Shown: positions 16,960-26,997, counted from the first letter of the stretch. The stretch: DNA of 37,309 nt from Planctomycetota bacterium (GCA_024278415.1 JAJRTI010000871.1:1-37309), one strand, 5' to 3'. Made by a program: numbers and translations. Notes: a model not told the origin generated them from the sequence alone.

Positions 16960-18501
16960 TTACAGGCCTCCTAACTGGCGACTCATTCGCAGATACTCCT
17001 GCTGCTGCATGTCCCAACCGGCTTGGCGGCAAGCCTCGGCCATGGCCTGAAGCACTTGCGCCATGCATGAGGATGACCTGGGCCGCAAACCGCCCAGCAT
17101 CCTGAGGGCCATTCGGTAGCGATCCAACGCCAAAGTATACTTGTTCCGTTGATTGAAATACGCGGCGATGTTGCACATGGCCTTAGCCCGGTCCTCAGGC
17201 GACCGGATAAACCGCGCATAGGTCTGGACGATGCGGATCACTCGTTCGTCCGTCGCGTCGAGCTTCTCGCGGCCCGTGTAATCCGACAGAGAGAGCTTCG
17301 CGCACGTCGGCACACGCTTGAATCGCAACACTCGCGCGGTCTCTCCAATTCCGGCAGCGATGCCAAATACGTTTCCAAAATTGAAAATATGAGCCAGCGC
17401 TAGCTCCCTTCGCGCCGCATCCGGCTTGCCCAACTGGTGGTACACATACGCCAGGTTGAGATGAGCCGGCGCGAACGCCGGCTCGTCGCGCACGACGCGT
17501 TCGTAGTTGCGAGCCGCGGCCTCCCAGGCGTGATCGATGCTGTACACGTTCCCCAACAGATGCGGAAGATAAGGCGCCTTCGGGCAATCCAGCGTTTCAA
17601 GCAGGCTCCACGTCAACTCGTCGCGACGAAGTTTGCCGCCTGCCGAGAAGTGAGCCCACACAGCTTCGTAGCGGGCAAAAACGTCGCCTGTGATCGTCAC
17701 AGGCTTGTCCGTCTCGTACTTTCGAAAACGGACCTCGTGTTTTCCTGGAGGCAGAAAAACACGATGCGACCGGAATTTCCACAATTCGCTCGGATTCTCC
17801 AGTCCGATGTCGATCATGTCGACCATGATGAATTCGGCGTCAGGCGGCGTTCGAAGCGCGGCTTTGCTCAGTTCTCGCCAGAGCGCGTCATCGGCGAACC
17901 TGCCGTCCTCCACTCGGCGCCGCGGCCTTATCGGGCGGCCCTGGGTCGTTGCCGCGATGGTTGCTGACTTCTGTGGCCGGGTTTTCTTGGCGGCGGGCGC
18001 GGCGGGGCTTGGGCTGGCTGGCTGGCGCCGAGTCGCCGCGGGGCGCGGCCGGCGTTGGGAAGGCTGAGGCGTGGGCGGCGGCGATTGAGACGCAAGCGAT
18101 TCCTCTTCTGGTTGAGAGGAAGGCCGCTCGCGCTCATCAGGCGCAGCCGGTTGACTGACTTGGGGACTCTGCGGCGATCGAAACAGGAAGAAGACGACCG
18201 CCACAGCGAGCGCGACCAACGCACCGGCTCCAGCCGCAATCAGCGGAATGGGCAACCCTCGAGGCGTGGGAGGCCCATGACGGGCCGGCTGAGCCGCACG
18301 GGCGTCAACGCGCCTCACCTGCTGGGGGCGTGTCTTCCGTGCCGAGCCCACCGTGCGGCGAGGCCGTTGAGGCGGCGCCGGCGGGGTTTGCGGAAGACGC
18401 ATTCTTGTCCCGCAGGACGCGCACCGCACCCGCTGTCCCGCCAGCGCTTCGTCAAAGGCGTTCTTCGTCTGGCACCGTGGGCATGTAATGGTGATAGGCA
18501 T
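16960..18501 (-). CDS. Zinc-ribbon, membrane-anchored TPR protein
   Basis: The 513-residue protein begins with a zinc ribbon (C7, C10, C27, C30; CPRC...CASC). A basic Pro/Arg linker and one transmembrane helix (about 84-107, IPLIAAGAGALVALAVAVVFFLF) follow, then a long Pro/Ser/Arg-rich linker. The C-terminal 300 residues include a domain with FIMVDMIDIGLENPSELWKF and PPGKHEVRFRKYE, then TPR-like helices (HAWEAAARNYERVVRDEPAF, HLNLAYVYHQLGKPDAARRE). This zinc-ribbon/TM/TPR layout is common in planctomycetes. The expected topology is ribbon in the cytoplasm and TPR part in the periplasm. It ends 2 bases before the start of the binding-protein gene, which suggests that the TPR region serves the importer or envelope complex. 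Confidence 0.75.
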   Translation of the reverse strand: MPITITCPRCQTKNAFDEALAGQRVRCASCGTRMRLPQTPPAPPQRPRRTVGSARKTRPQQVRRVDARAAQPARHGPPTPRGLPIPLIAAGAGALVALAVAVVFFLFRSPQSPQVSQPAAPDERERPSSQPEEESLASQSPPPTPQPSQRRPRPAATRRQPASPSPAAPAAKKTRPQKSATIAATTQGRPIRPRRRVEDGRFADDALWRELSKAALRTPPDAEFIMVDMIDIGLENPSELWKFRSHRVFLPPGKHEVRFRKYETDKPVTITGDVFARYEAVWAHFSAGGKLRRDELTWSLLETLDCPKAPYLPHLLGNVYSIDHAWEAAARNYERVVRDEPAFAPAHLNLAYVYHQLGKPDAARRELALAHIFNFGNVFGIAAGIGETARVLRFKRVPTCAKLSLSDYTGREKLDATDERVIRIVQTYARFIRSPEDRAKAMCNIAAYFNQRNKYTLALDRYRMALRMLGGLRPRSSSCMAQVLQAMAEACRQAGWDMQQQEYLRMSRQLGGL

Positions 18502-18531
18502 TGGACGATTCGCTGAACTGTTGGGTGCGCC

Positions 18532-20208
18532 TCAGTCCAGCGACTCCTTGGCGAAAGAAACAGTACTCAACAGTTGCACCCATTTGATCGTTTCGGCTAT
18601 GCCGACAGATGGCGGGTACTTGGCAGGGAACATCCGCTCATCGTAGAAAAAGTGCAGCATCTCTTCGTACCGACCGGCGCACAAATACGCTCGACTAAGT
18701 TGCGCCAGGAACAGGTCGAACCCCGCGCCGAATGCAGGATCCTGATAATCCGGGTTGCTGCGCCGGGTCTCGTCCCACAGATCGTCGCCGACGCGAGCCA
18801 CGCCTTCAAACGCGGCTTGGGCCGCCGCTGCGCCCTTGGCCGCGGAACCAGCCCGAACGGCCTGGTATTGAATCCACGCCAGGCCCCAATATAACGTCTT
18901 GTTCTTGCGCTTGAACACGGAGTGCCCCATGTCGCGGGGCCGCCGCCGCGCCGCCGCCTGGACTATCTGCTTCGCGCGGCTCAGGACCGGCGGGGCGGCC
19001 GAAGCATGGTCGGCCAGCAGGACCAACGCCGCCACAGAGGCTTCAGGCGACGCGGCGTCTGTCACTGCGTCCAAGTCCTTCTCGGTCAACGTCGTCTTGG
19101 CTCCGCTCTTGCAAACATCGCAGACGGCTGCGCGTAAGCGACAGATCTCCCGAAGCGAGGAGAGCGCGTTCGGATGGCTGGCCGCGGCAGCGTAAGCCTC
19201 TTCGGCTTCCTCGTACCGCTTCTGCCACAGCAGGCGATCCGCCTTGCAAAAAAGCGCTTCCGGCGTATCGCCGGCCAGGTCGGGCTCTCCTACCGCATGC
19301 AGGCTCCAGTCCGCCAACGCGCCATAGACGGCCGGATCAAAGAACTCCAACCGCTGCTTGACGCGCAGGCCGCTGGGCAACTGGATATCGGGCCACGGGA
19401 TGGCGACGTCCGGCAACGCGAAAACGTCCCGCCACTTGGAGAACTCGCGGGTTTTCGCAAGAGTGCGCTTTTCTTGTCGCTCTCCATCGGAGTGCTGCGA
19501 TACTCCATCGCTTCTCCGCGTCTGTGCCAGTTTTCGCACGCGATCCCACGCGCCCGCGCGAACGCAAGCTACAATGTAATTCCTCAAAATCGCGCCACGC
19601 CCCCACGATGGATCGACGAGACTTCGATGGAACGCCTCGTCGCACACCGCAAGGCCCTTGGACGCCATGCCCGGGAGGGCGCTAAGCGCGCGGCCATGAA
19701 AGGATTGCACGTACAAGTCGCTGACGTCATATCGGAGACCTGCCAATCGTTTGCGGGCTTCATCCCGTCGGCCGGCCATGACGAGAGCTTCTGCGCCAAG
19801 TGCGATGGCCACCTGATCGGGCGACGAACCCTGCGACGCCACGTCGCGCGCCTCGTCCAGCGCCTTCGCCGCTTGGCGGGGGTGGCCCGATGCAAGATAT
19901 AGCATGCCTTGGCATACCTTCACATAGGAAGCCAACGCCTGGGAATGAGGAAGAAGCACGACGAGCCGCTGGCCCGCATCAATGGCGCAAAGGAAAAGCT
20001 GGTCATAAACCTGCCCGCTGTGCAATCGACTGAGAGCGTCGCCAACATCCGTCCGGCCGACGCCCGCGCATTTGCTCACGTTCACATGCCGAGGCCGCCA
20101 CACGATCCCAATCGCCGCCGCCACCACGGCCGCTCCAATCAGGAACGGCGCAATGATGTTGACGCCGACACGGCGCCAGTCGATAGGATGCGGAGGTTGG
20201 GGATCCAT
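18532..20208 (-). CDS. Membrane-anchored TPR-like helical protein
   Basis: The likely product is 558 residues from ATG 20208, which overlaps the preceding TGA (TGATG); a longer frame would run into the upstream gene. One transmembrane helix (about 18-36, IIAPFLIGAAVVAAAIGIVW) is followed by helical repeats with TPR-like spacing, such as SGHPRQAAKALDEARDVASQ, ALVMAGRRDEARKRLAGLRY and LLWQKRYEEAEEAYAAAASH. It has no enzymatic motif. It probably acts as a periplasmic scaffold. I do not recognise a named family. Confidence 0.7.
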   Translation of the reverse strand: MDPQPPHPIDWRRVGVNIIAPFLIGAAVVAAAIGIVWRPRHVNVSKCAGVGRTDVGDALSRLHSGQVYDQLFLCAIDAGQRLVVLLPHSQALASYVKVCQGMLYLASGHPRQAAKALDEARDVASQGSSPDQVAIALGAEALVMAGRRDEARKRLAGLRYDVSDLYVQSFHGRALSALPGMASKGLAVCDEAFHRSLVDPSWGRGAILRNYIVACVRAGAWDRVRKLAQTRRSDGVSQHSDGERQEKRTLAKTREFSKWRDVFALPDVAIPWPDIQLPSGLRVKQRLEFFDPAVYGALADWSLHAVGEPDLAGDTPEALFCKADRLLWQKRYEEAEEAYAAAASHPNALSSLREICRLRAAVCDVCKSGAKTTLTEKDLDAVTDAASPEASVAALVLLADHASAAPPVLSRAKQIVQAAARRRPRDMGHSVFKRKNKTLYWGLAWIQYQAVRAGSAAKGAAAAQAAFEGVARVGDDLWDETRRSNPDYQDPAFGAGFDLFLAQLSRAYLCAGRYEEMLHFFYDERMFPAKYPPSVGIAETIKWVQLLSTVSFAKESLD

Positions 20209-21407
20209 CAGAAATGGTTCAGAATCACGACGTAAAGATTTGCGTAGAGCCGGCGCACCGCCGAGAAGGCGAGCAAGCACACGTCACGGGAGGACGCCAC
20301 GGCGATGCCGTTAGCCGTTGTGAGATTCTTGGGATAAGGAATGCGTCCGCTTTTCCCCGTTTCGATATCCACCCATCGCAAGGGATAGTGGCCCTGCACT
20401 TCGTCCCGTTTGGAGAAGTAAAGAATCTTTTGGCCGTACGGATCCCACGCTGGGGCCACGTTGTCGAATTGCTCGTCCATCACCACATCCCGAGCCACCA
20501 CGGTCCCGCCGAGGATCGACCGCTTCGTCGGAACAACGACAATGCCCCATCGCTTCTGATCCTTGGAAGCGAAGACCGCGACATGCCGGCCGGTGGGCGA
20601 ACTAGTAGGAGAACGGATATACGTCAGGCCGAGCGGCAATGTAAGCCGACGCTCCAATTTGTCGCCCACCTTTTTCAGGCAAAGATCGTACAGCCGTTGG
20701 CCCGCGCGCTTGCCTTTCTCTCTTCCATAGACGAATTGCTGGCCGTCAGGCAGCCATCGAGGCTGGATGCCCAGGGCCAGCCGTTTGGACTCGAATCCGC
20801 CGTTTGTTGGCGTGGCCAGAAAAATCTCGCCTCCAGATTCGTACAAGACGCGCGGCGCCCCGCCGGCCATGTAGAGCGAAGGATGACGCTTCATGCCCTG
20901 CCCCTGGGTGACCTGCACTGGCGCCCCATCGGTGGGATGGAAGTATACGTCCATATTCTCAGCCTGCCCCATTGTGCTGGACAGGACGAAGCTTTGGAAA
21001 GGCCGCGAACAGGACCAACTGAACATATACTCATAGCTGTTCGCCCGGTCGGCAAACAGCCTGGTCAGTTGGGGGCTGGAAAGATCGTAGAAAACCATCG
21101 CTTTGGTCGTCTGCCCCTTGATGTCTTGCTGGAGGAACGCCAGCGACTTTCCATCGAGCGACCATTTTGGAACAAAATGGTGGTTTTGTGATCCATATAG
21201 CTTGAAGCAGGCCAGAGGAACGATCTTGGGATTCTTCGCCGCCCGTTCGATTTCTGCGATACTGGGCGCTCGGCCAAGGGGATGAGCCAGCGTGTTCGCG
21301 AGAGAAATCAGGAATTCACCCCCGCCGGCGTGACGAAGACCGCCACAGCAGCCTATCACTAAGACCGCCGTCATGTGACAAACCGCATTGGGGCGCGAAC
21401 GAGTCAT
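20208..21407 (-). CDS. TolB-like beta-propeller lipoprotein (WD40/PD40 repeats)
   Basis: The 399-residue product starts at ATG 21407, with GGAG 8 bases upstream. The N-terminus ends in VIGC (Cys20), a good lipobox. The body contains repeating propeller blades with the PD40 signature: PKWSLDGKSLAFLQQD, IQPRWLPDGQQFVYGRE, PTSSPTGRHVAVFASKD and APAWDPYGQKILYFSKRD. Such propellers occur in TolB, which works with TolQ/TolR (ExbB/ExbD-like) motors. Their presence in the same operon as two ExbB and two ExbD genes fits a Tol- or Exb-type envelope complex. It could also be a generic surface propeller, since the TolB N-terminal domain is not visible. Confidence 0.75.
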   Translation of the reverse strand: MTRSRPNAVCHMTAVLVIGCCGGLRHAGGGEFLISLANTLAHPLGRAPSIAEIERAAKNPKIVPLACFKLYGSQNHHFVPKWSLDGKSLAFLQQDIKGQTTKAMVFYDLSSPQLTRLFADRANSYEYMFSWSCSRPFQSFVLSSTMGQAENMDVYFHPTDGAPVQVTQGQGMKRHPSLYMAGGAPRVLYESGGEIFLATPTNGGFESKRLALGIQPRWLPDGQQFVYGREKGKRAGQRLYDLCLKKVGDKLERRLTLPLGLTYIRSPTSSPTGRHVAVFASKDQKRWGIVVVPTKRSILGGTVVARDVVMDEQFDNVAPAWDPYGQKILYFSKRDEVQGHYPLRWVDIETGKSGRIPYPKNLTTANGIAVASSRDVCLLAFSAVRRLYANLYVVILNHF

Positions 21408-21420
21408 GAGGATTGCTCCT

Positions 21421-23250
21421 TCAGTACGGAAAGCTACGAAACGTCCCGGAAGGGCTTTCTTGCCGCACGATCTCCCGCCTCGACGAAGAGCCCTTGCGCC
21501 GCAACTCGATTTGGTAAGGCAACCGTCGCCCGTCATGAGCTAGCGCTTTGAGCAGCCAGCATTCGCCGCCATCGACCTGACGGACCAACTGAAGCGCTAC
21601 GCCTTGGGCAGGCTTGAGGAGCGTTATGGAACTGGTCTTGGGGGCGAAGCCGGAGATATCCCACCAATCCTGCCTGTCTCCTCGCCAAGGATCGAGTGAG
21701 CCGGTCAGGATCAAGCGCTTCACGCCGGGACCGAAGCGTCCCATGGAATCGGCTGTGAGCCAGTCGCCATTGGCGTCACCGACATGTGGGCCTCGGCGGG
21801 CTTTCTCTCGAAGAGAGACTTTGACTTCAAACTTGAGAAAGGATGGCGCCTGCTTCCACAGGCTTGTTGAAATGGTTTTGAGTTCGTTCGCGTCGCCACC
21901 TTTGAGGTACTCAAAGATACCGAGAATTTGCGAACGGCGCTTTTGCATATCCTTGACTTTGCTGCTCCGCGGACTCGATTGGACTCCCAATCTGACGAGC
22001 GCTCTGCGAATCGTTCCATCGTCCGCCTTGAGCGCCACCCTGGCGCACAACGTATCCATGTCACATTGAGGCGGCTTTTCATGATAAAGGCGTCTGTATT
22101 GCGCCTCCATGATGGCCCTCCGGTAAACCTCGAAGTAGCGGCGAAGCAATCGGCTCTCAAGGGACTGTTTCTCGATTGCGGCCAGGCGGCTTTTGACGAA
22201 TCGCTCCTTGGCGCCGTCCTTCAAGCCTCGTTGATCCGCTTCCTTGTTCGCCCGATCTTTGGCCTCGTCTCTCGCACCCTTAATGAACTGGGCCATATGC
22301 TCCTTGATCTTTTTCGTTCGTTGTCCCAAGCGCTTGTTGCGAGGGAAAACCTGGTTCATCAGCCAGTCGACTCGCCCGGCGGCGTTGTTGCCCGCGTGGC
22401 GGCATTGGTCCACGTACCGGCGCACGAACGCTTCGCGGCCTTGAACGATATCCTCGCCGGCTTTCAGGATGGTGGGCTTGTCCACCAACGCGTGTTCGAC
22501 AGTAAGAATCACCTGCGACATCCGGTGAGAGGCCACATGGCGAGGATATGCCGCCTCAATTAACATGCGATTCATGTGGATAGCGGCATTTTCTGAAAGC
22601 GCTTCCCGGCGCTTCACGAGAGACTGACATTCCGCCCCTAGAGGAACTCCATTGAAGTCCTTTGGATCATAGAAGTTCTTGTCTTTGAGTCTTTCATTGA
22701 TGTATTTCAGTATCCGGCCACGAATTGCGTTTGATATCCCCTTGTGCTTGGCGGTAGACTGAATGTCGGAACGAAGCTGATCGGACATTTGTTCCCATAT
22801 GCGTCGGCCGGGGCTGTTTTTCTTGCTTCTCCCCTGTTGGCTCAATCGCGCACAGAACCCGCGCCAATCCACAATATCGCCAGGACATAGCGGCCGGCCG
22901 GGGCCGGGCTGGACATCCGCCGCGATTGCGACCAGCCATTTTCCCCGATGGATTTCCGCGAAATCGACTGGCGCGGCTTCCGTCTGGAGGGGAATGACGA
23001 AACGCGTGCGAGGCGCGCCCCTCCTGGCTACAGACGCGAAATGAATCGTCATGCAGTGTTGGCCGTTCGTGATGATGTGCTCCACCCTGGCCGATGGCCC
23101 CGAGGAGGCGGGGGCCTGTGGGCCGCGGCCCGCCAGGTGATCGGCGCGCACGACAACGGTCGCGGCCAGGCAAGCCGTTTGTCCTGCCACGAGCGCAAGA
23201 ACGGCCCACCACAGGACTCGATTCTCCGACCCGAAATTGGGGCTCAACAT
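21421..23250 (-). CDS. Membrane-anchored protein of unknown function
   Basis: The product is about 609 residues from ATG 23250 (AAGG 8 bases upstream); GTG 23259 is an alternative start. A hydrophobic segment at about 11-34 (VLWWAVLALVAGQTACLAATVVV) may be an anchor or signal. Residues 45-130 are beta-rich. The middle is a very basic helical region (for example RTKKIKEHMAQFIKGARDEA, KDRANKEADQRGLKDGAKE). The C-terminal 100 residues look like a beta domain (WWDISGFAPKTSSITLLKP, LPYQIELRRKG). I recognise no family. It lies 13 bases upstream of the propeller lipoprotein gene and is almost certainly co-transcribed. Confidence 0.68.
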   Translation of the reverse strand: MLSPNFGSENRVLWWAVLALVAGQTACLAATVVVRADHLAGRGPQAPASSGPSARVEHIITNGQHCMTIHFASVARRGAPRTRFVIPLQTEAAPVDFAEIHRGKWLVAIAADVQPGPGRPLCPGDIVDWRGFCARLSQQGRSKKNSPGRRIWEQMSDQLRSDIQSTAKHKGISNAIRGRILKYINERLKDKNFYDPKDFNGVPLGAECQSLVKRREALSENAAIHMNRMLIEAAYPRHVASHRMSQVILTVEHALVDKPTILKAGEDIVQGREAFVRRYVDQCRHAGNNAAGRVDWLMNQVFPRNKRLGQRTKKIKEHMAQFIKGARDEAKDRANKEADQRGLKDGAKERFVKSRLAAIEKQSLESRLLRRYFEVYRRAIMEAQYRRLYHEKPPQCDMDTLCARVALKADDGTIRRALVRLGVQSSPRSSKVKDMQKRRSQILGIFEYLKGGDANELKTISTSLWKQAPSFLKFEVKVSLREKARRGPHVGDANGDWLTADSMGRFGPGVKRLILTGSLDPWRGDRQDWWDISGFAPKTSSITLLKPAQGVALQLVRQVDGGECWLLKALAHDGRRLPYQIELRRKGSSSRREIVRQESPSGTFRSFPY

Positions 23251-23295
23251 GGCGCTCACCTTGCCACAAACTCAATAATATGCGATGGCCGCTAT

Positions 23296-26200
23296 TCAGC
23301 CATCCGACTCAGCCTTGAGCAGGAAGACCCGGCCACCTTGGGACAGGATACCCAACACGTTGGGCGTTATCCGCCAGACGTATCGGAGCGGCTGCACGGA
23401 CAGTCGGCATCGGTCGATCTCCCGGCCGGTCTTGGGATCAACCCGGTACACGTAGCCGGAAGCGTCACAGCAGTAAAGCGACCCGCGAAAGAGCGCAGGC
23501 GGGCCGACGATGCGACCCACGCTGGACAGGGCGGGGAAGGTCCACAGAACGGATGCGGCGCTCGCCTTCACGGCGTATACCTTGCCGCGCTCGGAGCATA
23601 AGTAGGCCGTATCGCCGTGGACGATGAAGGCGTTGCGCACTTTCCCGCCCACGCGCCACTTATGAATCACCTTCATCTCGTCGGCTTGCGCCGCATAGAG
23701 CCAGCCCGCGTCGTCGCCGAAAAAGACGGTCTTCCCCGAGACTACAGGCCGGCCATATACTGGCCCTTCCGTATGGATGTCTTGCTCCGACGCGGGGCTC
23801 AAGCACGGGAGGTTGCTGGCGTCTGGGCGAATGGCGAGCTTGCGCAGCCTGCAATCATCACTGCCAATAAACACGAACTTCTCTTGATAGGCGGCGGGCG
23901 ACGCGAACATGCACTCGCGGCGGGATCCTGGCGCTTGAAACGGACGAATCTCGGACCGAGTTCCAGGGCTTTCCAAATCCAACGCATACACCCGGCCGTC
24001 CAGACCGCCCACGATCAGCACTCGCCGCGTGGATCCTTTGTCGCCGTACGAGACCACGCAGGGCGTGGAGTCGGTCCCCTGCTCCGCTGGCTCACACCGC
24101 CATCGAAAGTGGCCGTCCAGACGATATGCCGCCAACACGTTGGGGGCGTCGGCCATGATGATAGCGGTTTCGCCATCCTGAAGCTTCATTGCCAGGGGCT
24201 GGGACCGAGCCAGCCCCCACGGCGCCCCTTCAATCTTCTGCGGCCGAGGGCTGGCGGCGAAGGTGCGAACCAGCCTCAATTCGTTTGCCGCTGGATTATA
24301 GCGCATCAGCAGCACCTCGCCTTCCCGGCCGCGGGCCGCGAACAGACCGGGTGCCACGACGACAGGCGGCGACGCGGAGCCCAGAGACATGTCGACTGAC
24401 CAACAAAACGAACCTGCTGGGGCTCCGTCCTGCGCCTCTTGGCTCATGTCCAATGCTGTCAGCCGCACGTACCCGCTGTCCATGGACCGCGACGCGAAAT
24501 ACATGCACTGGCCGATTGTCTGCGGCGGGTGCAGCGCGACGACCGCAATGGAAGGCGTCCGCCAGAGTCGTCTGAGAAAAACGGGCCGAGGCTTCATGTC
24601 GGTGACCTTCTGGCGGTAAAGGTCGACCCCGTCGCCCGTGAACGCTAGAGACTCGTCTCCCGTAGAAGGCGCTCCGGCCGGCAAGCGATCCACAAAGCAG
24701 ATGGCTTTGTCCGTAGGCCCCGGCGGGCCGTACGGATAGAAGGCCTCCTCCGGGTTCATCGGGTTGGACCGGAAGCACGCGACCTCTTTGGCGGTGGTGG
24801 TTACATAGATCAGACCGCCAATGAGCGTTGGCCGATGCCACACCCAGCCGGGCAGCCGCAGAGGTTTGATGGGAGCCAGACGCGGGCGAGACAGAAACGT
24901 CCCGTCTCGCCGAAATTCATAGCCCAGCGCCCGGCATCCGAAGGGCTGATCGTTGAGGAAGAAGAACAGATACCGATCGAGGACCAGCATCCCCGCTTCC
25001 AATGCGCCCGCCGAATATCCGAGACGCCACTTGGCCACACAGGCGCCCGCGCGCGGATCAAGCACCCAAACGACCCCGGCCTCGGTGGGCACGTACAGGT
25101 AGCCGGTCGAACGTTCGTACGTCGGCGGCGCGGCGATACGCGAACCCAGTTGAAAACGCCCGCGCGGCCGCCCTTCCTCATCGACCACAAAGATGTCGCC
25201 ATTGCGCATGGGCGCGCAAACCAGTTTTTTCTGGACCGCCCGGCCGTATCCGGCGTAGGCCGTCTTCGCCGGTTCGGCAACGATGGGCCGCATGGTGGGA
25301 CAAACGGGCAGGACGAACCGCCAGGCCTGCTTGCCTGTGATATCGTAAGCGGCCAGGCTTCTGTCGATGGCCGACCCCACAAGCAACAACGACCGCCCAG
25401 ACGCGGACTGCATGACCGTTGGGGGGAAGTCGATGTCGTAGCCAACCTCTCGGGACCACAGGAAGCTCCCCGACCGGGCATCGAACACGTAACAACACCC
25501 GTCGCCGATGCACGCCGCCACCCCCTTGTGGGCCGGCGCGGAGGTCTTGCGCCTCATCAGAATCGAACTGGCGATGGTCAGACCGTCTAACCTGGGCAGC
25601 GCAGGCCGCGGCCTGAGGCGCCTATGCGGCAAGGGTTTCAACGTGCACGCGACAAGGCTCAGCTTTTCAACCAGCCGTTGCTTGGCCAGGACGCGAGGGT
25701 CTTTCGCCGCCGCTTTTCTCTGCTCGACCAGCCGCGTCAAGGCGGCCGCGGCCGCCGCGAAGTCTTTCTCTTCGAGCGCCTTTGACGCCGCCGCAAGGGC
25801 CTGTTGGATAGCGGTTTCGTGCGCCAGTTCGTCTCGTAGCCTTGCGACAATCTCCTTGTGTCGCCGCCGTGCGTCTTCCAGAGCGGCCTGATGAGCGGAC
25901 GCGCCGTTCGCCGGTGCGAACAACTCGGCGCTATCCGCGAACCACTTGTCCAACTCCTGGCACGCGTCAAGAGCGTAGCTCAACTCTGTGCAAAACCGGG
26001 CGTCATGGGCCGAAGCCAAGACTTTCCTGGAACTCCTTTCCAATTGCCCGAGACGCGATTGGAGGCGGGTTACGAAGACCCGCTGCGCTTGCTCAATGAC
26101 AATGGAGCGATACTGAGAATTCGGGAACTGCTGGATGAAGTCCGCAACACCCTTAGTCCGCTCGGCGACGCCCGTCGCAGGGCTGGCAGTCCTCTGCATG

Positions 26201-26943
26201 AGTTGAGCGAAGGCCCTTGTTTCACGCGTGGCCCCGGCGTTCAAGCTCCTTTTCGGATATTGCTTCGTCAGACTGTCGAGCGTCCGGATCGCGTCCCGAT
26301 ACCGCTTTTTAGCCAACAGATCGTCAACCAGTTTCACCCTCGCCTTGAATCCGCGAACCCTGTATGTCTTCACGCCAAGCCAAAGCCCAAGCGCGAGGAC
26401 GGCGATCAACGCCGCAAGTGCACCTCCCCACAGCCAGAGATTGGGCGAGGTCCGAGGCGCGAGCAACGGCCTGTCGTCGAACGGCCCAGGAGATTCGGAG
26501 GCCCGTTTTTCGGGAGGAGGAGCAGAGAGGTCGGAGACTTTCTGGGGATCCTCCCACGATTCGCTCTCTGGGCTGAGGACTCCCTCTTGGAGCCGCGCCG
26601 TACGCTCAGCGAGTCGCTCCTGGGGGCTCGCTTCGTCCGCCTGCCCCCGGGTGTCTCGCGGCGACGCGGCCGTATCCTCCCGCTCATCGACAACTAACAC
26701 CTGAATGCGAAGGCCACCGATATCGATCACATCGCCGTCCTGAACTTCGTATTCCGGCACCGTCAAATTGCTCCCGTTCGCCACGACCCCCGCGCGGCAT
26801 TGGGAACAATCCAGAAAACAGCCGTCGCCTTCGTCGGTGAAAGCAATGCGCCCCTTCGTCCCGATTCTGAACGCGCGCGTCTTGCCAACCTTCAGGAACA
26901 CCGTCTTGGAACGCGAGTCGCGCGTAAGTATGAGCTTGAACAT
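23296..26943 (-). CDS. FHA-like / transmembrane / PQQ beta-propeller protein
   Basis: The 1215-residue protein has three parts. Residues 1-90 look like a degenerate FHA domain (FRIGTKGRIAFTDEG, then EVQDGDVIDIGG); the usual phosphothreonine-binding Arg and Ser/His are not clearly kept. A Pro-rich linker leads to one transmembrane helix (about 169-190, LWLWGGALAALIAVLALGLW). Residues about 195-420 are helical and coiled. The last 780 residues hold many PQQ/BamB-type propeller repeats, such as YVFDARSGSFLWSREVG, VYALDLESPGTRSE, AYLCSERGKVYAVKASAASV and GYVYRVDPKTGREIDR. The likely topology is FHA in the cytoplasm and propeller in the periplasm, suggesting a signal or scaffold across the inner membrane. 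It precedes an unknown anchored protein and follows ExbD. Confidence 0.8.
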   Translation of the reverse strand: MFKLILTRDSRSKTVFLKVGKTRAFRIGTKGRIAFTDEGDGCFLDCSQCRAGVVANGSNLTVPEYEVQDGDVIDIGGLRIQVLVVDEREDTAASPRDTRGQADEASPQERLAERTARLQEGVLSPESESWEDPQKVSDLSAPPPEKRASESPGPFDDRPLLAPRTSPNLWLWGGALAALIAVLALGLWLGVKTYRVRGFKARVKLVDDLLAKKRYRDAIRTLDSLTKQYPKRSLNAGATRETRAFAQLMQRTASPATGVAERTKGVADFIQQFPNSQYRSIVIEQAQRVFVTRLQSRLGQLERSSRKVLASAHDARFCTELSYALDACQELDKWFADSAELFAPANGASAHQAALEDARRRHKEIVARLRDELAHETAIQQALAAASKALEEKDFAAAAAALTRLVEQRKAAAKDPRVLAKQRLVEKLSLVACTLKPLPHRRLRPRPALPRLDGLTIASSILMRRKTSAPAHKGVAACIGDGCCYVFDARSGSFLWSREVGYDIDFPPTVMQSASGRSLLLVGSAIDRSLAAYDITGKQAWRFVLPVCPTMRPIVAEPAKTAYAGYGRAVQKKLVCAPMRNGDIFVVDEEGRPRGRFQLGSRIAAPPTYERSTGYLYVPTEAGVVWVLDPRAGACVAKWRLGYSAGALEAGMLVLDRYLFFFLNDQPFGCRALGYEFRRDGTFLSRPRLAPIKPLRLPGWVWHRPTLIGGLIYVTTTAKEVACFRSNPMNPEEAFYPYGPPGPTDKAICFVDRLPAGAPSTGDESLAFTGDGVDLYRQKVTDMKPRPVFLRRLWRTPSIAVVALHPPQTIGQCMYFASRSMDSGYVRLTALDMSQEAQDGAPAGSFCWSVDMSLGSASPPVVVAPGLFAARGREGEVLLMRYNPAANELRLVRTFAASPRPQKIEGAPWGLARSQPLAMKLQDGETAIIMADAPNVLAAYRLDGHFRWRCEPAEQGTDSTPCVVSYGDKGSTRRVLIVGGLDGRVYALDLESPGTRSEIRPFQAPGSRRECMFASPAAYQEKFVFIGSDDCRLRKLAIRPDASNLPCLSPASEQDIHTEGPVYGRPVVSGKTVFFGDDAGWLYAAQADEMKVIHKWRVGGKVRNAFIVHGDTAYLCSERGKVYAVKASAASVLWTFPALSSVGRIVGPPALFRGSLYCCDASGYVYRVDPKTGREIDRCRLSVQPLRYVWRITPNVLGILSQGGRVFLLKAESDG

Positions 26944-26997
26944 GATGGCTCTTGGGCGAATCCCGCCCGGCCCTTCACCTGCGGCCGGATGCGCCGC

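Noticed and set aside
5276..18100. Long plus-strand frames, for example 5276-7000, 8311-9945, 12439-13953 and 15113-16918
   Set aside because: Each lies antisense to a minus-strand gene with clear motifs (permease, unknown exported protein, binding protein). They lack ribosome sites and have shadow-like composition.
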